Shown: in pieces, positions 1 through 7,363 of the stretch | Position numbering within the stretch: the stretch's first letter is position 1 | Layout: the number at the start of each line of letters is the position of its first letter | From: OLB16 sp964481775 | GTDB lineage: Bacteria > Hinthialibacterota > Hinthialibacteria > OLB16 | Length of the DNA stretch: 7,676 bases | Reading direction: 5' to 3' | Assembly (NCBI GenBank): GCA_964481775.1 | Contig: CAYZUX010000269.1 | Location: forward strand, 1 to 7,676 | The notes under the pieces: model-generated | Told to the model about the DNA's origin: nothing | Seen by the model: the letters and a program-made list of their open reading frames with translations, nothing else | Database searches by the model: none | Translations under genes and position numbers: made by a program

Positions 1-1243
1 TGAAAGGGGTATGGATGAAATCCTCCTGGTTTCCGATTTGAGCTCCCCATCTCAACAGCAGGTCTCCATCTTCATCACACTCAAGGTAAGTCTGTTGAAT
101 CACCTTTTTCAGTGCCAGATAAAGGACTTTTGCAGCATCCTGGTCACCAGTGTACTTCCAATACTGGTTAACCTGCCATGAGAAGAACTGATTGGAGCCG
201 CCAAAATCACGTCTGATGAAACCAACCGGACAGAATTGGGGGACAGCACCAGTTGGGAAAAGGTGATTCGCATGAGCTAACAGGCTCTCCCTGACTCTGT
301 CAGCCTGGCCAACCCACCCAAGAGCACCAGTCACCTGCATGTGCCACATACACACCCAGTGATGGATCGCTTCGATCCACCCATAAGGCTTCAACCAATT
401 GTATTCGAGTGTGATCAGTGCTCCCCGGAAGGCTTCATCCAGAACTTTCTCGGGAGTTTCAATCCAGGAGGAACCAAGCAGGTTTTCATAATGGTTATCA
501 ATCTCATTCACAGCTTCCTCCGGATTGAAGCCTGCCAAAGATATTGCTTTCTCCAATGAATCCGAGTAACCCATCATCATTGATCCTTTTCCCTCTGGAA
601 ATTGGATCGAAAGGATTGTACCACCTTTGTCCCCGTTAATGGTCTTGATTGCGGAGGTTGACTTGACAGCTACAATGACAGAGTGATTCCTGCTTTTGAG
701 GATCCCGGTATCCTCATGAATCAGGGCTTCATCTCCTTCTTTGCCCACTTGAGAATCACGCAGAATCGCGGATCTTCCCCCCATCGTGACTGCATCACCT
801 TCACCACATTTGACTGTGACTGGGACAGCAGGATTGCATTTTACTTCGAAAAGCGCCGAACCTTGACGATCAACTGATTCAGGTTCACCAAAATACGGCA
901 AGATCCGGGTTGTAATCTCATATTCCCCCAAATGATAGACTGCTTCTATGCCGCCTGGAAAATCCTGCACGGAGAGTACCTTTGGTGACTCGGTCCAGTG
1001 TATGTTCTCTCCAGTACCCACTCCGACCACCAACTTTGCCAGGAGGTGAGTATCTGTGCAGGATGCTCTTTCGGTGACATAAGTGGAGAGACAGGCATTG
1101 GGAACTTTCTCATCAATACAAACGATTGTGTGCTGCCAAGCCGCAACCCTGTCAGACAAGGATTCAGCCTGACCATGGGCCTGGACACATCCGAATAAAC
1201 ATCCCATAAACAACACGAGAATAAGAAAGCGGTGATAAATCAT
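1..1243 (-). CDS. Secreted six-hairpin ((alpha/alpha)6) glycosidase-like protein, C-terminus cut by window edge
   Basis: An uninterrupted frame starts with ATG at 1243 and is still open at base 1, giving 414 residues of a longer protein. The start is supported by AAGGAG at 1250-1255, six bases upstream. Residues 1-24 form a signal peptide; LFGC at 16-19 is an imperfect lipobox, so either a lipoprotein (Cys19) or SPase I cleavage near residue 22-24 is possible. Residues about 40-250 are rich in beta-strand patterns (for example LGEYEITTRILPYFG at 105-119) and resemble the N-terminal beta-sandwich of many (alpha/alpha)6 glycosidases. From about 255 the helical part begins: amphipathic repeats with aromatic and acidic residues (YGWIEAIHHW 287-296, FFSWQVNQYWKYTGD 353-367, QIGNQEDFI 402-410). 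This layout is known from GH15, GH63, GH65, GH78 and related families. I cannot assign a family, and the catalytic acid cannot be placed with the end missing. A role in glycan hydrolysis is inferred from the fold pattern and the neighbours. Confidence 0.72.
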   Translation of the reverse strand, partial: MIYHRFLILVLFMGCLFGCVQAHGQAESLSDRVAAWQHTIVCIDEKVPNACLSTYVTERASCTDTHLLAKLVVGVGTGENIHWTESPKVLSVQDFPGGIEAVYHLGEYEITTRILPYFGEPESVDRQGSALFEVKCNPAVPVTVKCGEGDAVTMGGRSAILRDSQVGKEGDEALIHEDTGILKSRNHSVIVAVKSTSAIKTINGDKGGTILSIQFPEGKGSMMMGYSDSLEKAISLAGFNPEEAVNEIDNHYENLLGSSWIETPEKVLDEAFRGALITLEYNWLKPYGWIEAIHHWVCMWHMQVTGALGWVGQADRVRESLLAHANHLFPTGAVPQFCPVGFIRRDFGGSNQFFSWQVNQYWKYTGDQDAAKVLYLALKKVIQQTYLECDEDGDLLLRWGAQIGNQEDFIHTPF

Positions 1244-1375
1244 TATTTACTCCTTCGGGATTTCACATGAAGAGACCGAGGATATACAAACAGGAATTAC
1301 GGTCACGTAAAGAAAAGGCTGATGACACCCTACCAGATAATCATATTTATTACCCAATTATTATTTTATTAAATG
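1244..1375 (-). other. 132-base intergenic gap upstream of the six-hairpin glycosidase gene
   Basis: This is the longest non-coding stretch in the window. The end nearest the CotH stop codon (about 1336-1377) is very AT-rich. A perfect palindrome (TTACG, four-base spacer, CGTAA) lies at 1297-1310, and the Shine-Dalgarno sequence of the downstream gene is at 1250-1255. There is no GC-rich hairpin followed by a T-run, so no intrinsic terminator for the CotH gene is visible. The length and AT-richness would suit a promoter for the downstream gene. TATGAT at 1340-1345 (minus strand) resembles a -10 box but has no convincing -35 partner. Confidence 0.4.
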
Positions 1376-3688
1376 TTACTGGTAATCCTTCCAGTCGTTG
1401 ACATTTGATGGGGGGATTTCCACAGGCTCTAAAAAACGGAAATGGTCGACAGCCATCCAGCCGCCGATGGGTGGATTTACCCTTGTATCCTGGTCAACCA
1501 CCTTGATGTAAACACTGGATCCAGCCGCCGAAGAGACATTGAGCGTACAAGTAGCCCAATCATCGGAGGTTTTTGGCATGTATCCTGTTGCAATGATATG
1601 ATCATCGGTAGCGGAATAAACACGAACATACAGGTGCAGCGATGTCCATCCAGCCATATCGAACTGGATCTTCTTGTGTTTCAGTATAAACGTCTGAGAA
1701 GTCAATGTTCCCACAGCCGCTTCTCCGGAACGGCTCGTATCTGCGAAGTTTTGTCCGTGGCAAGCAGCCGGTGTGTAAGCTGTGCTGGTCACAGGAGTGG
1801 TTCCAAAGGCAGATCCGGAAATTGTCCAGTTCAGAAAGGTCCCCTTTTCGAAGCTCCAGTTTTCCGGATCATCCACTGGTGGGTTGACGGTAGGAACTGG
1901 GTAGGGGTTTGCATCCAGCCAATTCAAGCGAGTTTGAAACCAGGTCTTCAGCCGGTCAATTTCTCCCTCGTATGTCGTTGGTATCGGTGGCATGTTCGGC
2001 CAGATGTATTGACCAAGGATTGGCCACCTGACAAAATTCCGTTGGCTGGCTCCATCCAGTTCTGCTACAGATTCATCAATCAATGCCATCAGATTGGCAT
2101 CGGAAAAAACACCCTCACGGAGTTCATGCCATCGATCGTTGTAACGTTTTCGAAACTCTGGATCTTTCAGAAGCTGGGGAGCCCAGTAAGTCCATCCCTC
2201 AGGCCCCGCCACATTGGCATACCCTGCGGTGTTCTGATAGCCCCAACACTCACAGTTGCCAAAAGCCAGGTCATAATCCCATATAGGTCCCAATATCAAT
2301 TTTCCACCACGGTCTTTATGGACGAAAGTGCTGGAATTAAAAGAGTCCACATTCTTGGTCATCTCAGTCAGGATCAGGAAATCGACCGCTGAATCCACGT
2401 CAAGATATTTCCTGTAACCAATAACCGGATCCATGAAATTCGAGCCATACAGGGAATCTTCAAAGGCATTCATATAGTTTTTGATCCATTGCTGCTGCAC
2501 TGGCAGAATGTCATCTCCCTTGGGATAATTCTGGATCAATACATGTCCCCGATTTGTCGTGAAATATGTATCCTCGGGTTTCACTTTTCCAAGGGGCGTA
2601 AATTCAAGAATATAACCACCGGTGATCTCAGGTTTAGCAATATCAGTTTCTCGAAGCTTCGCAATCTGAACTCGATCCTTACCTCTTTTTATTTTCTCGA
2701 CGAGGGTATAAACCCCCTTGTAGTCAAGGTCGACAAAAACTTCGCAAAAACGGGTTCTTGGCGCATAACGTCCCATACGGTTACTAAGCGTATAGGCCAA
2801 GTGATTTCGCATCAGAGACTTATCCACATAGGGCCCATGCAAAACCCAATCGGCCTCCTCAGGGAAATCGAGCATGTGAACATCCATATCTTCCCCGGTT
2901 TCATCCCTGAATTCGAAACTGTATTGCTGCTTGGGGAAGCTTGCTGAATAATTGCCACGCAGTTCAATACCGATCGGGCCTTGGACATCGATAAAGGAAC
3001 TGTTCAGATTGTTCAGACCTCCCGATGGATCATACAAAACCGTGATGTGTGCATTTGATTTCCCAGTACTCGGAATCGGATTCCCCAGTGTCTCAATGAC
3101 AAGGAGCGGGAGGTAAGTGCCATCAAAACTGCTATCCACTTCCTCTTGATGGTAGTCAGCCAAGGCCATCCAGGCATATCCACCGGGATTCAAACGTGGA
3201 TTGTTGTCGACGACCTCAAGGAAGACCTCGCGGCCGATCAGGTCATTTGTGAGCCAGCGTCCCTGAGCCAGCTTATGAATTCCTGGGGGTTTGGCGGTTC
3301 TCAGAATCGCCCCATCGGGGTAAGAACGGAGATAGAAGAAGTTCAGGTCTCCGCTATTCGTCGTGGTGGCGGTCCCATCGGCACCAGCAAGCCGGAATGT
3401 CTGGACCGGTTTTTGAATAGTGAAATGAGTCGAGCGAATGGTGCCTACAGCATCTTCTCCGATTGCCAGCGAGTGAGCCACGTAACACTGAGGATCGCCG
3501 GGTTGGGTCATATATTCGGGATACCATTCCACCTTCCAGGTTCTGGGATTGATGACCTCCCATCCCTCGAAGGTGCCAGACTCAAAACGAAGAATGCTGT
3601 CGATGGGCGTTTGCGCCACAATGGGTGGTCCACATGAGATGATTGCAAGACATCCTGAAAGCCAGAGAACACGCCGTATGTTCCACAT
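1376..3688 (-). CDS. CotH kinase family protein, probable lipoprotein, with two flanking beta-sandwich modules
   Basis: This 770-residue protein belongs to the CotH family, atypical protein kinases first studied in Bacillus spore coats; their role outside spore formers is largely unknown. Residues 1-26 form a signal peptide with lipobox IISC (Cys19), so lipid anchoring is likely. The kinase-like domain covers about 230-590: IELRGNYSASFPKQQYSFEF (241-260) is the family's RGN...PK segment with Lys253; DKSLMRNHLAYTL (289-301) and GVYTLVEKIKRGKDRV (325-340) follow; KNVD (445-448) and IWDYD (469-473) fit the expected metal/nucleotide site. Two related modules flank it, at about 33-182 and 611-754. 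Both open with FExGTF, contain AVGT(I/L)xSxxF, and end with VVD...NP...GW/YAWMA(V/L)D/A. They resemble the C-terminal beta-sandwich of many GH32-type proteins and probably bind carbohydrate (inference). The start at 3688 has GGAG eight bases upstream and lies only 12 bases after the preceding stop codon, so translational coupling is likely. The substrate is unknown. Confidence 0.9.
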   Translation of the reverse strand: MWNIRRVLWLSGCLAIISCGPPIVAQTPIDSILRFESGTFEGWEVINPRTWKVEWYPEYMTQPGDPQCYVAHSLAIGEDAVGTIRSTHFTIQKPVQTFRLAGADGTATTTNSGDLNFFYLRSYPDGAILRTAKPPGIHKLAQGRWLTNDLIGREVFLEVVDNNPRLNPGGYAWMALADYHQEEVDSSFDGTYLPLLVIETLGNPIPSTGKSNAHITVLYDPSGGLNNLNSSFIDVQGPIGIELRGNYSASFPKQQYSFEFRDETGEDMDVHMLDFPEEADWVLHGPYVDKSLMRNHLAYTLSNRMGRYAPRTRFCEVFVDLDYKGVYTLVEKIKRGKDRVQIAKLRETDIAKPEITGGYILEFTPLGKVKPEDTYFTTNRGHVLIQNYPKGDDILPVQQQWIKNYMNAFEDSLYGSNFMDPVIGYRKYLDVDSAVDFLILTEMTKNVDSFNSSTFVHKDRGGKLILGPIWDYDLAFGNCECWGYQNTAGYANVAGPEGWTYWAPQLLKDPEFRKRYNDRWHELREGVFSDANLMALIDESVAELDGASQRNFVRWPILGQYIWPNMPPIPTTYEGEIDRLKTWFQTRLNWLDANPYPVPTVNPPVDDPENWSFEKGTFLNWTISGSAFGTTPVTSTAYTPAACHGQNFADTSRSGEAAVGTLTSQTFILKHKKIQFDMAGWTSLHLYVRVYSATDDHIIATGYMPKTSDDWATCTLNVSSAAGSSVYIKVVDQDTRVNPPIGGWMAVDHFRFLEPVEIPPSNVNDWKDYQ

Positions 3689-3696
3689 CTCTGGAA

Positions 3697-3703
3697 CTCC
3701 CTA
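3697..3703 (-). promoter_or_regulatory. Shine-Dalgarno of the CotH gene overlapping the upstream stop codon
   Basis: Read on the minus strand, the stop codon TAG (3703-3701) runs directly into GGAG (3700-3697). The G of TAG is therefore part of a GGGAG ribosome-binding site, eight bases before the ATG at 3688. A ribosome terminating on the glycosidase gene would stop on the binding site of the next gene. This arrangement favours coupled translation and supports both the stop of the upstream gene and the chosen start of the CotH gene. Confidence 0.65.
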
Positions 3704-6262
3704 ATCAGTCCGTGAAGACAATTCCACGGAACCGGTGTCCTTCAGATTATACCACTTGAATCCCCTCTCTGAAGGCATTCTTACGGAAAGGGTAGGGATC
3801 TTCTGCCCGGGACCGAGTATCATCACAAAAGAATAGAGATTTCCCTCCCTTTTGAAAACAATTTGTGCCCTGACAAGGCCTGTTCTCGTCTGAATAGGCC
3901 AGTTGGTGGCCTCGATGCTTTCCCAGGAAGCTGGAAGGCGTGGAACGATCCTGACCTGATCCATGAAACTGTCATCCACTCCCAGGGTCAATCTGGCCAC
4001 CTTGAGCTGTTCGGTTACATTGACCAGATTCAACGCCCCACATCCTTCTTCAAGGGGAACCTTGCCCACGGCATCCGGTGAATAGGAACGTTCATAAAAA
4101 TAATAGGGTGACTCCCGGTTAACCTTGTAATCCGGGATGGGTTGATAGGTCGACTCGGCCATCCAATTGAATGCCTTGTCGGCCATATCGAGCTTGTCAT
4201 AAAGGAGCATGGTCTGCATCGCATAGCCATCGCCATAGGAGGGACCCGATGACAGCCCCGCTCGAAAGACATCAAACTGGGGCCAGATACCATACTTCTC
4301 AAACTGCGCCTTACGGAGTGGCACCGAATAAAGCTTTTCAAAGGTCTTCAGACTGTGCTCCGCTCCCTTCCATCCTGATTCAGATGGGACCAAACCGAGA
4401 GCATCCGAGAACATGCAACCCACGCCATTCAACCCACCGAATCCTTTGTTGATGTCATGGTTGATGATGGCTGGATCGGGTGCCTGTGTTTTGGGATCGA
4501 TACACCAGATCCAGGAACCATCCGAATCAACCAGATACTTCTCCATGTTCATGGCGAGCCGATTTGCAGCTTCGTTATAGTGATCTGAAGTCTTTATATC
4601 TCCGGCTGCTGTTTCCATGTCTGCCGCAGCATTCAAGGCATAATAACAAAGCGCGTTTTGAACCACATTGTAGTGAAACCCGGGAATGCCGCAGCCACCA
4701 CCAAACTCTCCACTTCCGGCGATCAGAGGTTCCTTCTCCAGGCGTTTGAGTATATAGCGAACCGGAGAGCGTTCATCATGAAGGAATTGATAAACTCGGT
4801 TCTTGAAAGGATCTTCCCCTGGCAAATGCTGCCAGAGGAGTACCATTCCGAGGATGATGGCACCTGTTCCATCGAGCTCATGTCCCGAACCACGTCCCCA
4901 GCCACGAAAATATTCCGGGAATGTGTAGAACCCATCCTCATTACGGGAGACAAAGGTCATCAAGTGATAGGCGGTCAGACGTGCATGTTCGTAGTAACCC
5001 CACATCACCAATTCACGCAGAAATGTACCCCCATCGCGTGTCCAGAAGGTGCCCGACCAGCCCTGGGGAATCGGCGAGGCATGGAGGAATCCCGGTGGGT
5101 ATTCTCCATCCGGACTGGAAACATAATTTTTTCTCAACACACCCTTGAAGGACTCATCGATCTCCTTCGTGTAAAGCTCTGCCACGGAGGAACCCTTGAA
5201 CTGGAGGCGTCCAGGTTTGTCCTCATCCGGACAGATCGGTTTCTCCGTCTTGGACTCCTTTCCGGAACAAGGCAGTTCGATGGACCACTCACTTTCAAAC
5301 TGGAGTGGCTCGATACTTCCATCCTGACGGAACTTGAGAGGGCTGCTCCAATATTGAAAATCATGCCCTTTGATTCCATCCGGTCTTGAGCCCCAACGGT
5401 CCCCCATCCAGAGGTACTGCATTCCATCCGTGGATGGAATCTGGGCCACATGGGTTTGCTGCGCAGGAATGGTGGGTGTTCCATCCACCTTCCGGTTGAT
5501 ATTGCCAAGCAGGGTGTAGGGACCAAACGGTGAAGTCGCGGAATAAACACGAGCCCCTGTGCCTTGAGGGCAGAAACAGCAGCAATCATCGAACAACGCA
5601 TAGTACCTGCCCTCCCGTTTGAACAGCGAACAGGCCTCGCATCCTTCGGCCAGAATGCCTGTTCCTTCCAGGGTGGAACTCAGGAAATCCTCGGAAAGTT
5701 TTTCGATGGAGATCCCATGATTCAAGGCGATGGAGGTAGAGATGATGTAGCCGGTGCCATCCTCATCGACAAACAGTCCATGATCACCCGGTTTCGCATT
5801 CCTCACCTTCACATTGCTATTTTGAATGGTGAATGGTCCTTCTGGTTTGTCGGCCGTGGCCACTCCATATTGACCTTCCCACAGGGTCGCATACCAGTTA
5901 TACCAGAGGACATATTTCCGGGTACGCGGATTGAACTTCACATAAGGCCGGTAGTAGACCCCTGCTGGAGGATCGAGAAGGAGCTCACCTTGATAAGACC
6001 ATGATGCTAAATCATTGGAACGATAAACTACATAACGGTTTGTGTTCACAAAACCATCGGTGTCAGCATAGGCTGTTCCGTAGAGATAGTACCTCCCCTC
6101 GAAATATTCCAGGCAGCCATCATGGACATCCAGGATACTCCCACTCAGGTAATCCCGGCGTGGCTCTGTATTGCTGATGGTCACCTTCCCGGCAAATACA
6201 GAAGTACAGGTTAATACACTCAGAATGAGAGGCGTGACTCTATAGAGACCGAATTGGCTCAT
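3701..6262 (-). CDS. Secreted two-domain protein: GH43-like beta-propeller fused to (alpha/alpha)6 glycosidase-like domain
   Basis: The chosen start at 6262 gives 853 residues and begins with a good signal peptide (hydrophobic core PLILSVL, cleavage probably SVFA|G at 24/25). The frame stays open upstream to an ATG at 6352, but that start would bury the signal peptide and overlap rhaT. Residues about 35-335 look like a five-bladed GH43-type propeller: HDGCLEYFEGRYYLYG (47-62), GDHGLFVDEDGTGYI (159-173) and EACSLFKREGRYYALF (209-224) offer the usual base, pKa-modulating and acid positions as Asp48, Asp160 and Glu209. A cysteine-rich loop DDCCCFCPQG (225-234) follows the last. After a linker with two cysteines (332-344), residues about 395-770 look like a six-hairpin toroid: FWTRDGGTFLRELVMWGYY (406-424), HELDGTGA (461-468), WPQFDVFRAG (660-669) and EEGCGALNLVNVTEQ (738-752). 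The end (about 755-853) resembles the closing beta-sandwich of such enzymes (VRIVPRLPASW 770-780). It is probably a glycan hydrolase with one or two active sites; the substrate is unknown, and rhamnose-containing glycan is inferred from the neighbouring transporter. Confidence 0.85.
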   Translation of the reverse strand: MSQFGLYRVTPLILSVLTCTSVFAGKVTISNTEPRRDYLSGSILDVHDGCLEYFEGRYYLYGTAYADTDGFVNTNRYVVYRSNDLASWSYQGELLLDPPAGVYYRPYVKFNPRTRKYVLWYNWYATLWEGQYGVATADKPEGPFTIQNSNVKVRNAKPGDHGLFVDEDGTGYIISTSIALNHGISIEKLSEDFLSSTLEGTGILAEGCEACSLFKREGRYYALFDDCCCFCPQGTGARVYSATSPFGPYTLLGNINRKVDGTPTIPAQQTHVAQIPSTDGMQYLWMGDRWGSRPDGIKGHDFQYWSSPLKFRQDGSIEPLQFESEWSIELPCSGKESKTEKPICPDEDKPGRLQFKGSSVAELYTKEIDESFKGVLRKNYVSSPDGEYPPGFLHASPIPQGWSGTFWTRDGGTFLRELVMWGYYEHARLTAYHLMTFVSRNEDGFYTFPEYFRGWGRGSGHELDGTGAIILGMVLLWQHLPGEDPFKNRVYQFLHDERSPVRYILKRLEKEPLIAGSGEFGGGCGIPGFHYNVVQNALCYYALNAAADMETAAGDIKTSDHYNEAANRLAMNMEKYLVDSDGSWIWCIDPKTQAPDPAIINHDINKGFGGLNGVGCMFSDALGLVPSESGWKGAEHSLKTFEKLYSVPLRKAQFEKYGIWPQFDVFRAGLSSGPSYGDGYAMQTMLLYDKLDMADKAFNWMAESTYQPIPDYKVNRESPYYFYERSYSPDAVGKVPLEEGCGALNLVNVTEQLKVARLTLGVDDSFMDQVRIVPRLPASWESIEATNWPIQTRTGLVRAQIVFKREGNLYSFVMILGPGQKIPTLSVRMPSERGFKWYNLKDTGSVELSSRTD

Positions 6263-6280
6263 CCTGTCATTTTTCCCTTT
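6260..6280 (-). promoter_or_regulatory. Translation start region of the GH43-like gene with a three-codon upstream ORF
   Basis: On the minus strand AAAGGG (6280-6275) is the best Shine-Dalgarno candidate. It lies about 12 bases before the preferred ATG at 6262 and four bases before another ATG at 6270. That second ATG encodes only Met-Thr-Gly and stops at TGA (6261-6259), overlapping the preferred start as ATGA. Spacing to the preferred start is a little long, so reinitiation from the mini-ORF is possible. The choice of 6262 rests mainly on the signal peptide that follows it. Confidence 0.35.
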
Positions 6281-6285
6281 CCACG

Positions 6286-6311
6286 GAGTGCATTCCCTAT
6301 GGAATTCACTC
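6286..6311 (-). repeat. Intercistronic inverted repeat / stem-loop between rhaT and the GH43-like gene
   Basis: On the minus strand the arms are GAGTGAATTCC and GGAATGCACTC around a four-base loop ATAG. Ten of eleven positions pair, with one A-G mismatch in the middle. It lies wholly in the 61-base gap between the rhaT stop codon (6324-6326) and the start at 6262. No T-run follows, so it is not a typical intrinsic terminator. It could be an RNA hairpin that protects or separates the rhaT part of the message, or a dyad bound by a regulator. Confidence 0.6.
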
Positions 6312-6323
6312 ACCATCTGGAGA

Positions 6324-7340
6324 CTACGATGCCAGGGAGTTGGCGAAACCAATCACCACCAGTCCCAATAACAATAATCCGACACCTGACATCATCGTTT
6401 TGAGATGTGGTCTGGCCAGGCCGGACCACTCTCCCGTGAGAATCCCCCACAGATTCCCGGCAGTGATTCCCATGCCGATGAATGCCGCAAAACCAACCGA
6501 GGCTCCCAGTTTCCCCAACATAGTCGAGGAGACACCGAAAAGCAGGATTCCGCCAAACCACAGAATTCCCATGATCAGGCTCATGAGCTCATTCCAAACC
6601 GTCTGATTGGAAAAGAGAGACCATGTTCCACCCTGATGGACCTTATAAAGGCAGAAACCGGTATTCACAAAGAAGGCCCCTGAAAGCATGACACACCAGA
6701 CAGCATTAGAGGACCAGAGAGCATCTACGCCTTGTGTGACGGCATGATCCTGGATCGGTTTTCCAATAACAAAGCCGATGTTGATCAGCGCACCGCAAAC
6801 ACCCGCGATGATGCAGATGATCAACCCGGTCATAAAAGGCTTTTCCCTGCCCTTCTGATCCTGAGTTGATCCATGCAAGGCGACCTCTTTGGCCTTACCG
6901 GCTCTTCCACAAACCACTGTTCCAGCGAGCATTATGGCCACACCAACCACAATGAGTCCACCTGCCGCTGTAAAAAAGGCTCCCATCCCTTTCATGCACA
7001 AGGGAATAAGGACACCCAGCGTGGTATTCAGGCCCATGATGGTCGCAAGACCTAAACCCACGCCGAGATAGTCCACACCCATTCCGAAGGTGATCGCGCC
7101 GACTCCCCAGGCACAACCCACGAGAAAGGTTTTCAGGACCGATCCTTCCGGACTTGTGCTCAAGACTCCAAGCAAGTCGGGAACTGTCACCCAGGCAGCC
7201 AGCCAGGGCAGAATCACCAACGCCCAGACAGACCAGGCGGCCCAGATGTGTTCCCACTTCCAGTTCCTGACTTTTTTCATCGGGACCGGAAAAGAGCCAT
7301 TGATGAGACCTGAAAGAAGCGCGGCAAGAAACCATTTCAT
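6324..7340 (-). CDS. rhaT: RhaT-family L-rhamnose/H+ symporter
   Basis: This 338-residue inner-membrane protein matches the L-rhamnose-proton symporter RhaT along its length (the E. coli protein is 344 residues). Features shared with E. coli RhaT as I recall it are P(M)KKVRNWKWEHIW near residues 20-33 (PFKKVKKWSWETMW), LPW at 44-46, WGVGAITFGMGVDYLGVGLG at 78-97, KPIQDHAVTQGVDALW at 194-209, VNTGFCLYKV at 225-234 and GNLWGILTGEW at 295-305. About ten hydrophobic segments are visible, with a charged cytoplasmic loop around 145-170. It would import L-rhamnose with protons. The ATG at 7340 is preceded by GGGGG at 7349-7353, eight bases upstream. The gene starts 30 bases after the preceding gene ends. 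RhaT is part of the drug/metabolite transporter superfamily, so a related deoxysugar or another substrate remains possible, but the family match is strong. Confidence 0.92.
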   Translation of the reverse strand: MKWFLAALLSGLINGSFPVPMKKVRNWKWEHIWAAWSVWALVILPWLAAWVTVPDLLGVLSTSPEGSVLKTFLVGCAWGVGAITFGMGVDYLGVGLGLATIMGLNTTLGVLIPLCMKGMGAFFTAAGGLIVVGVAIMLAGTVVCGRAGKAKEVALHGSTQDQKGREKPFMTGLIICIIAGVCGALINIGFVIGKPIQDHAVTQGVDALWSSNAVWCVMLSGAFFVNTGFCLYKVHQGGTWSLFSNQTVWNELMSLIMGILWFGGILLFGVSSTMLGKLGASVGFAAFIGMGITAGNLWGILTGEWSGLARPHLKTMMSGVGLLLLGLVVIGFANSLAS

Positions 7341-7363
7341 GAGATCATCCCCCGTTTCATGTG

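Noticed and set aside
1..1243. Assignment of the six-hairpin protein to GH78 alpha-L-rhamnosidase
   Set aside because: The neighbouring rhaT makes this tempting, but the DCPxRDE-type signature is not visible in the 414 residues present and the C-terminus is missing.
1340..1345. TATGAT as a -10 promoter box for the six-hairpin glycosidase gene
   Set aside because: The -10 match is good, but at 17 bases upstream there is only TAAAAT instead of a -35 box, and the region is AT-rich, so chance matches are expected.
1311..1375. Intrinsic terminator after the CotH gene
   Set aside because: There is no GC-rich stem followed by a T-run; the AT-rich stretch only forms weak short pairings.
1442..2392. 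A 316-codon open frame on the plus strand inside the CotH gene
   Set aside because: It is antisense to a well-supported CDS, has no recognisable domain, and its composition (rich in Ser, Arg, Cys, His, Ile) is typical of a shadow frame.
4658..5389. A 243-codon open frame on the plus strand inside the GH43-like gene
   Set aside because: It is antisense to clear propeller and toroid coding sequence, with no family features, no upstream ribosome-binding site of note, and no neighbours on that strand.
6263..6352. Longer N-terminus for the GH43-like protein (ATG at 6352 or 6316)
   Set aside because: It would place about 18-30 charged, unpatterned residues before a good signal peptide and would translate through the stem-loop. 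The start at 6352 would also overlap the rhaT coding region.
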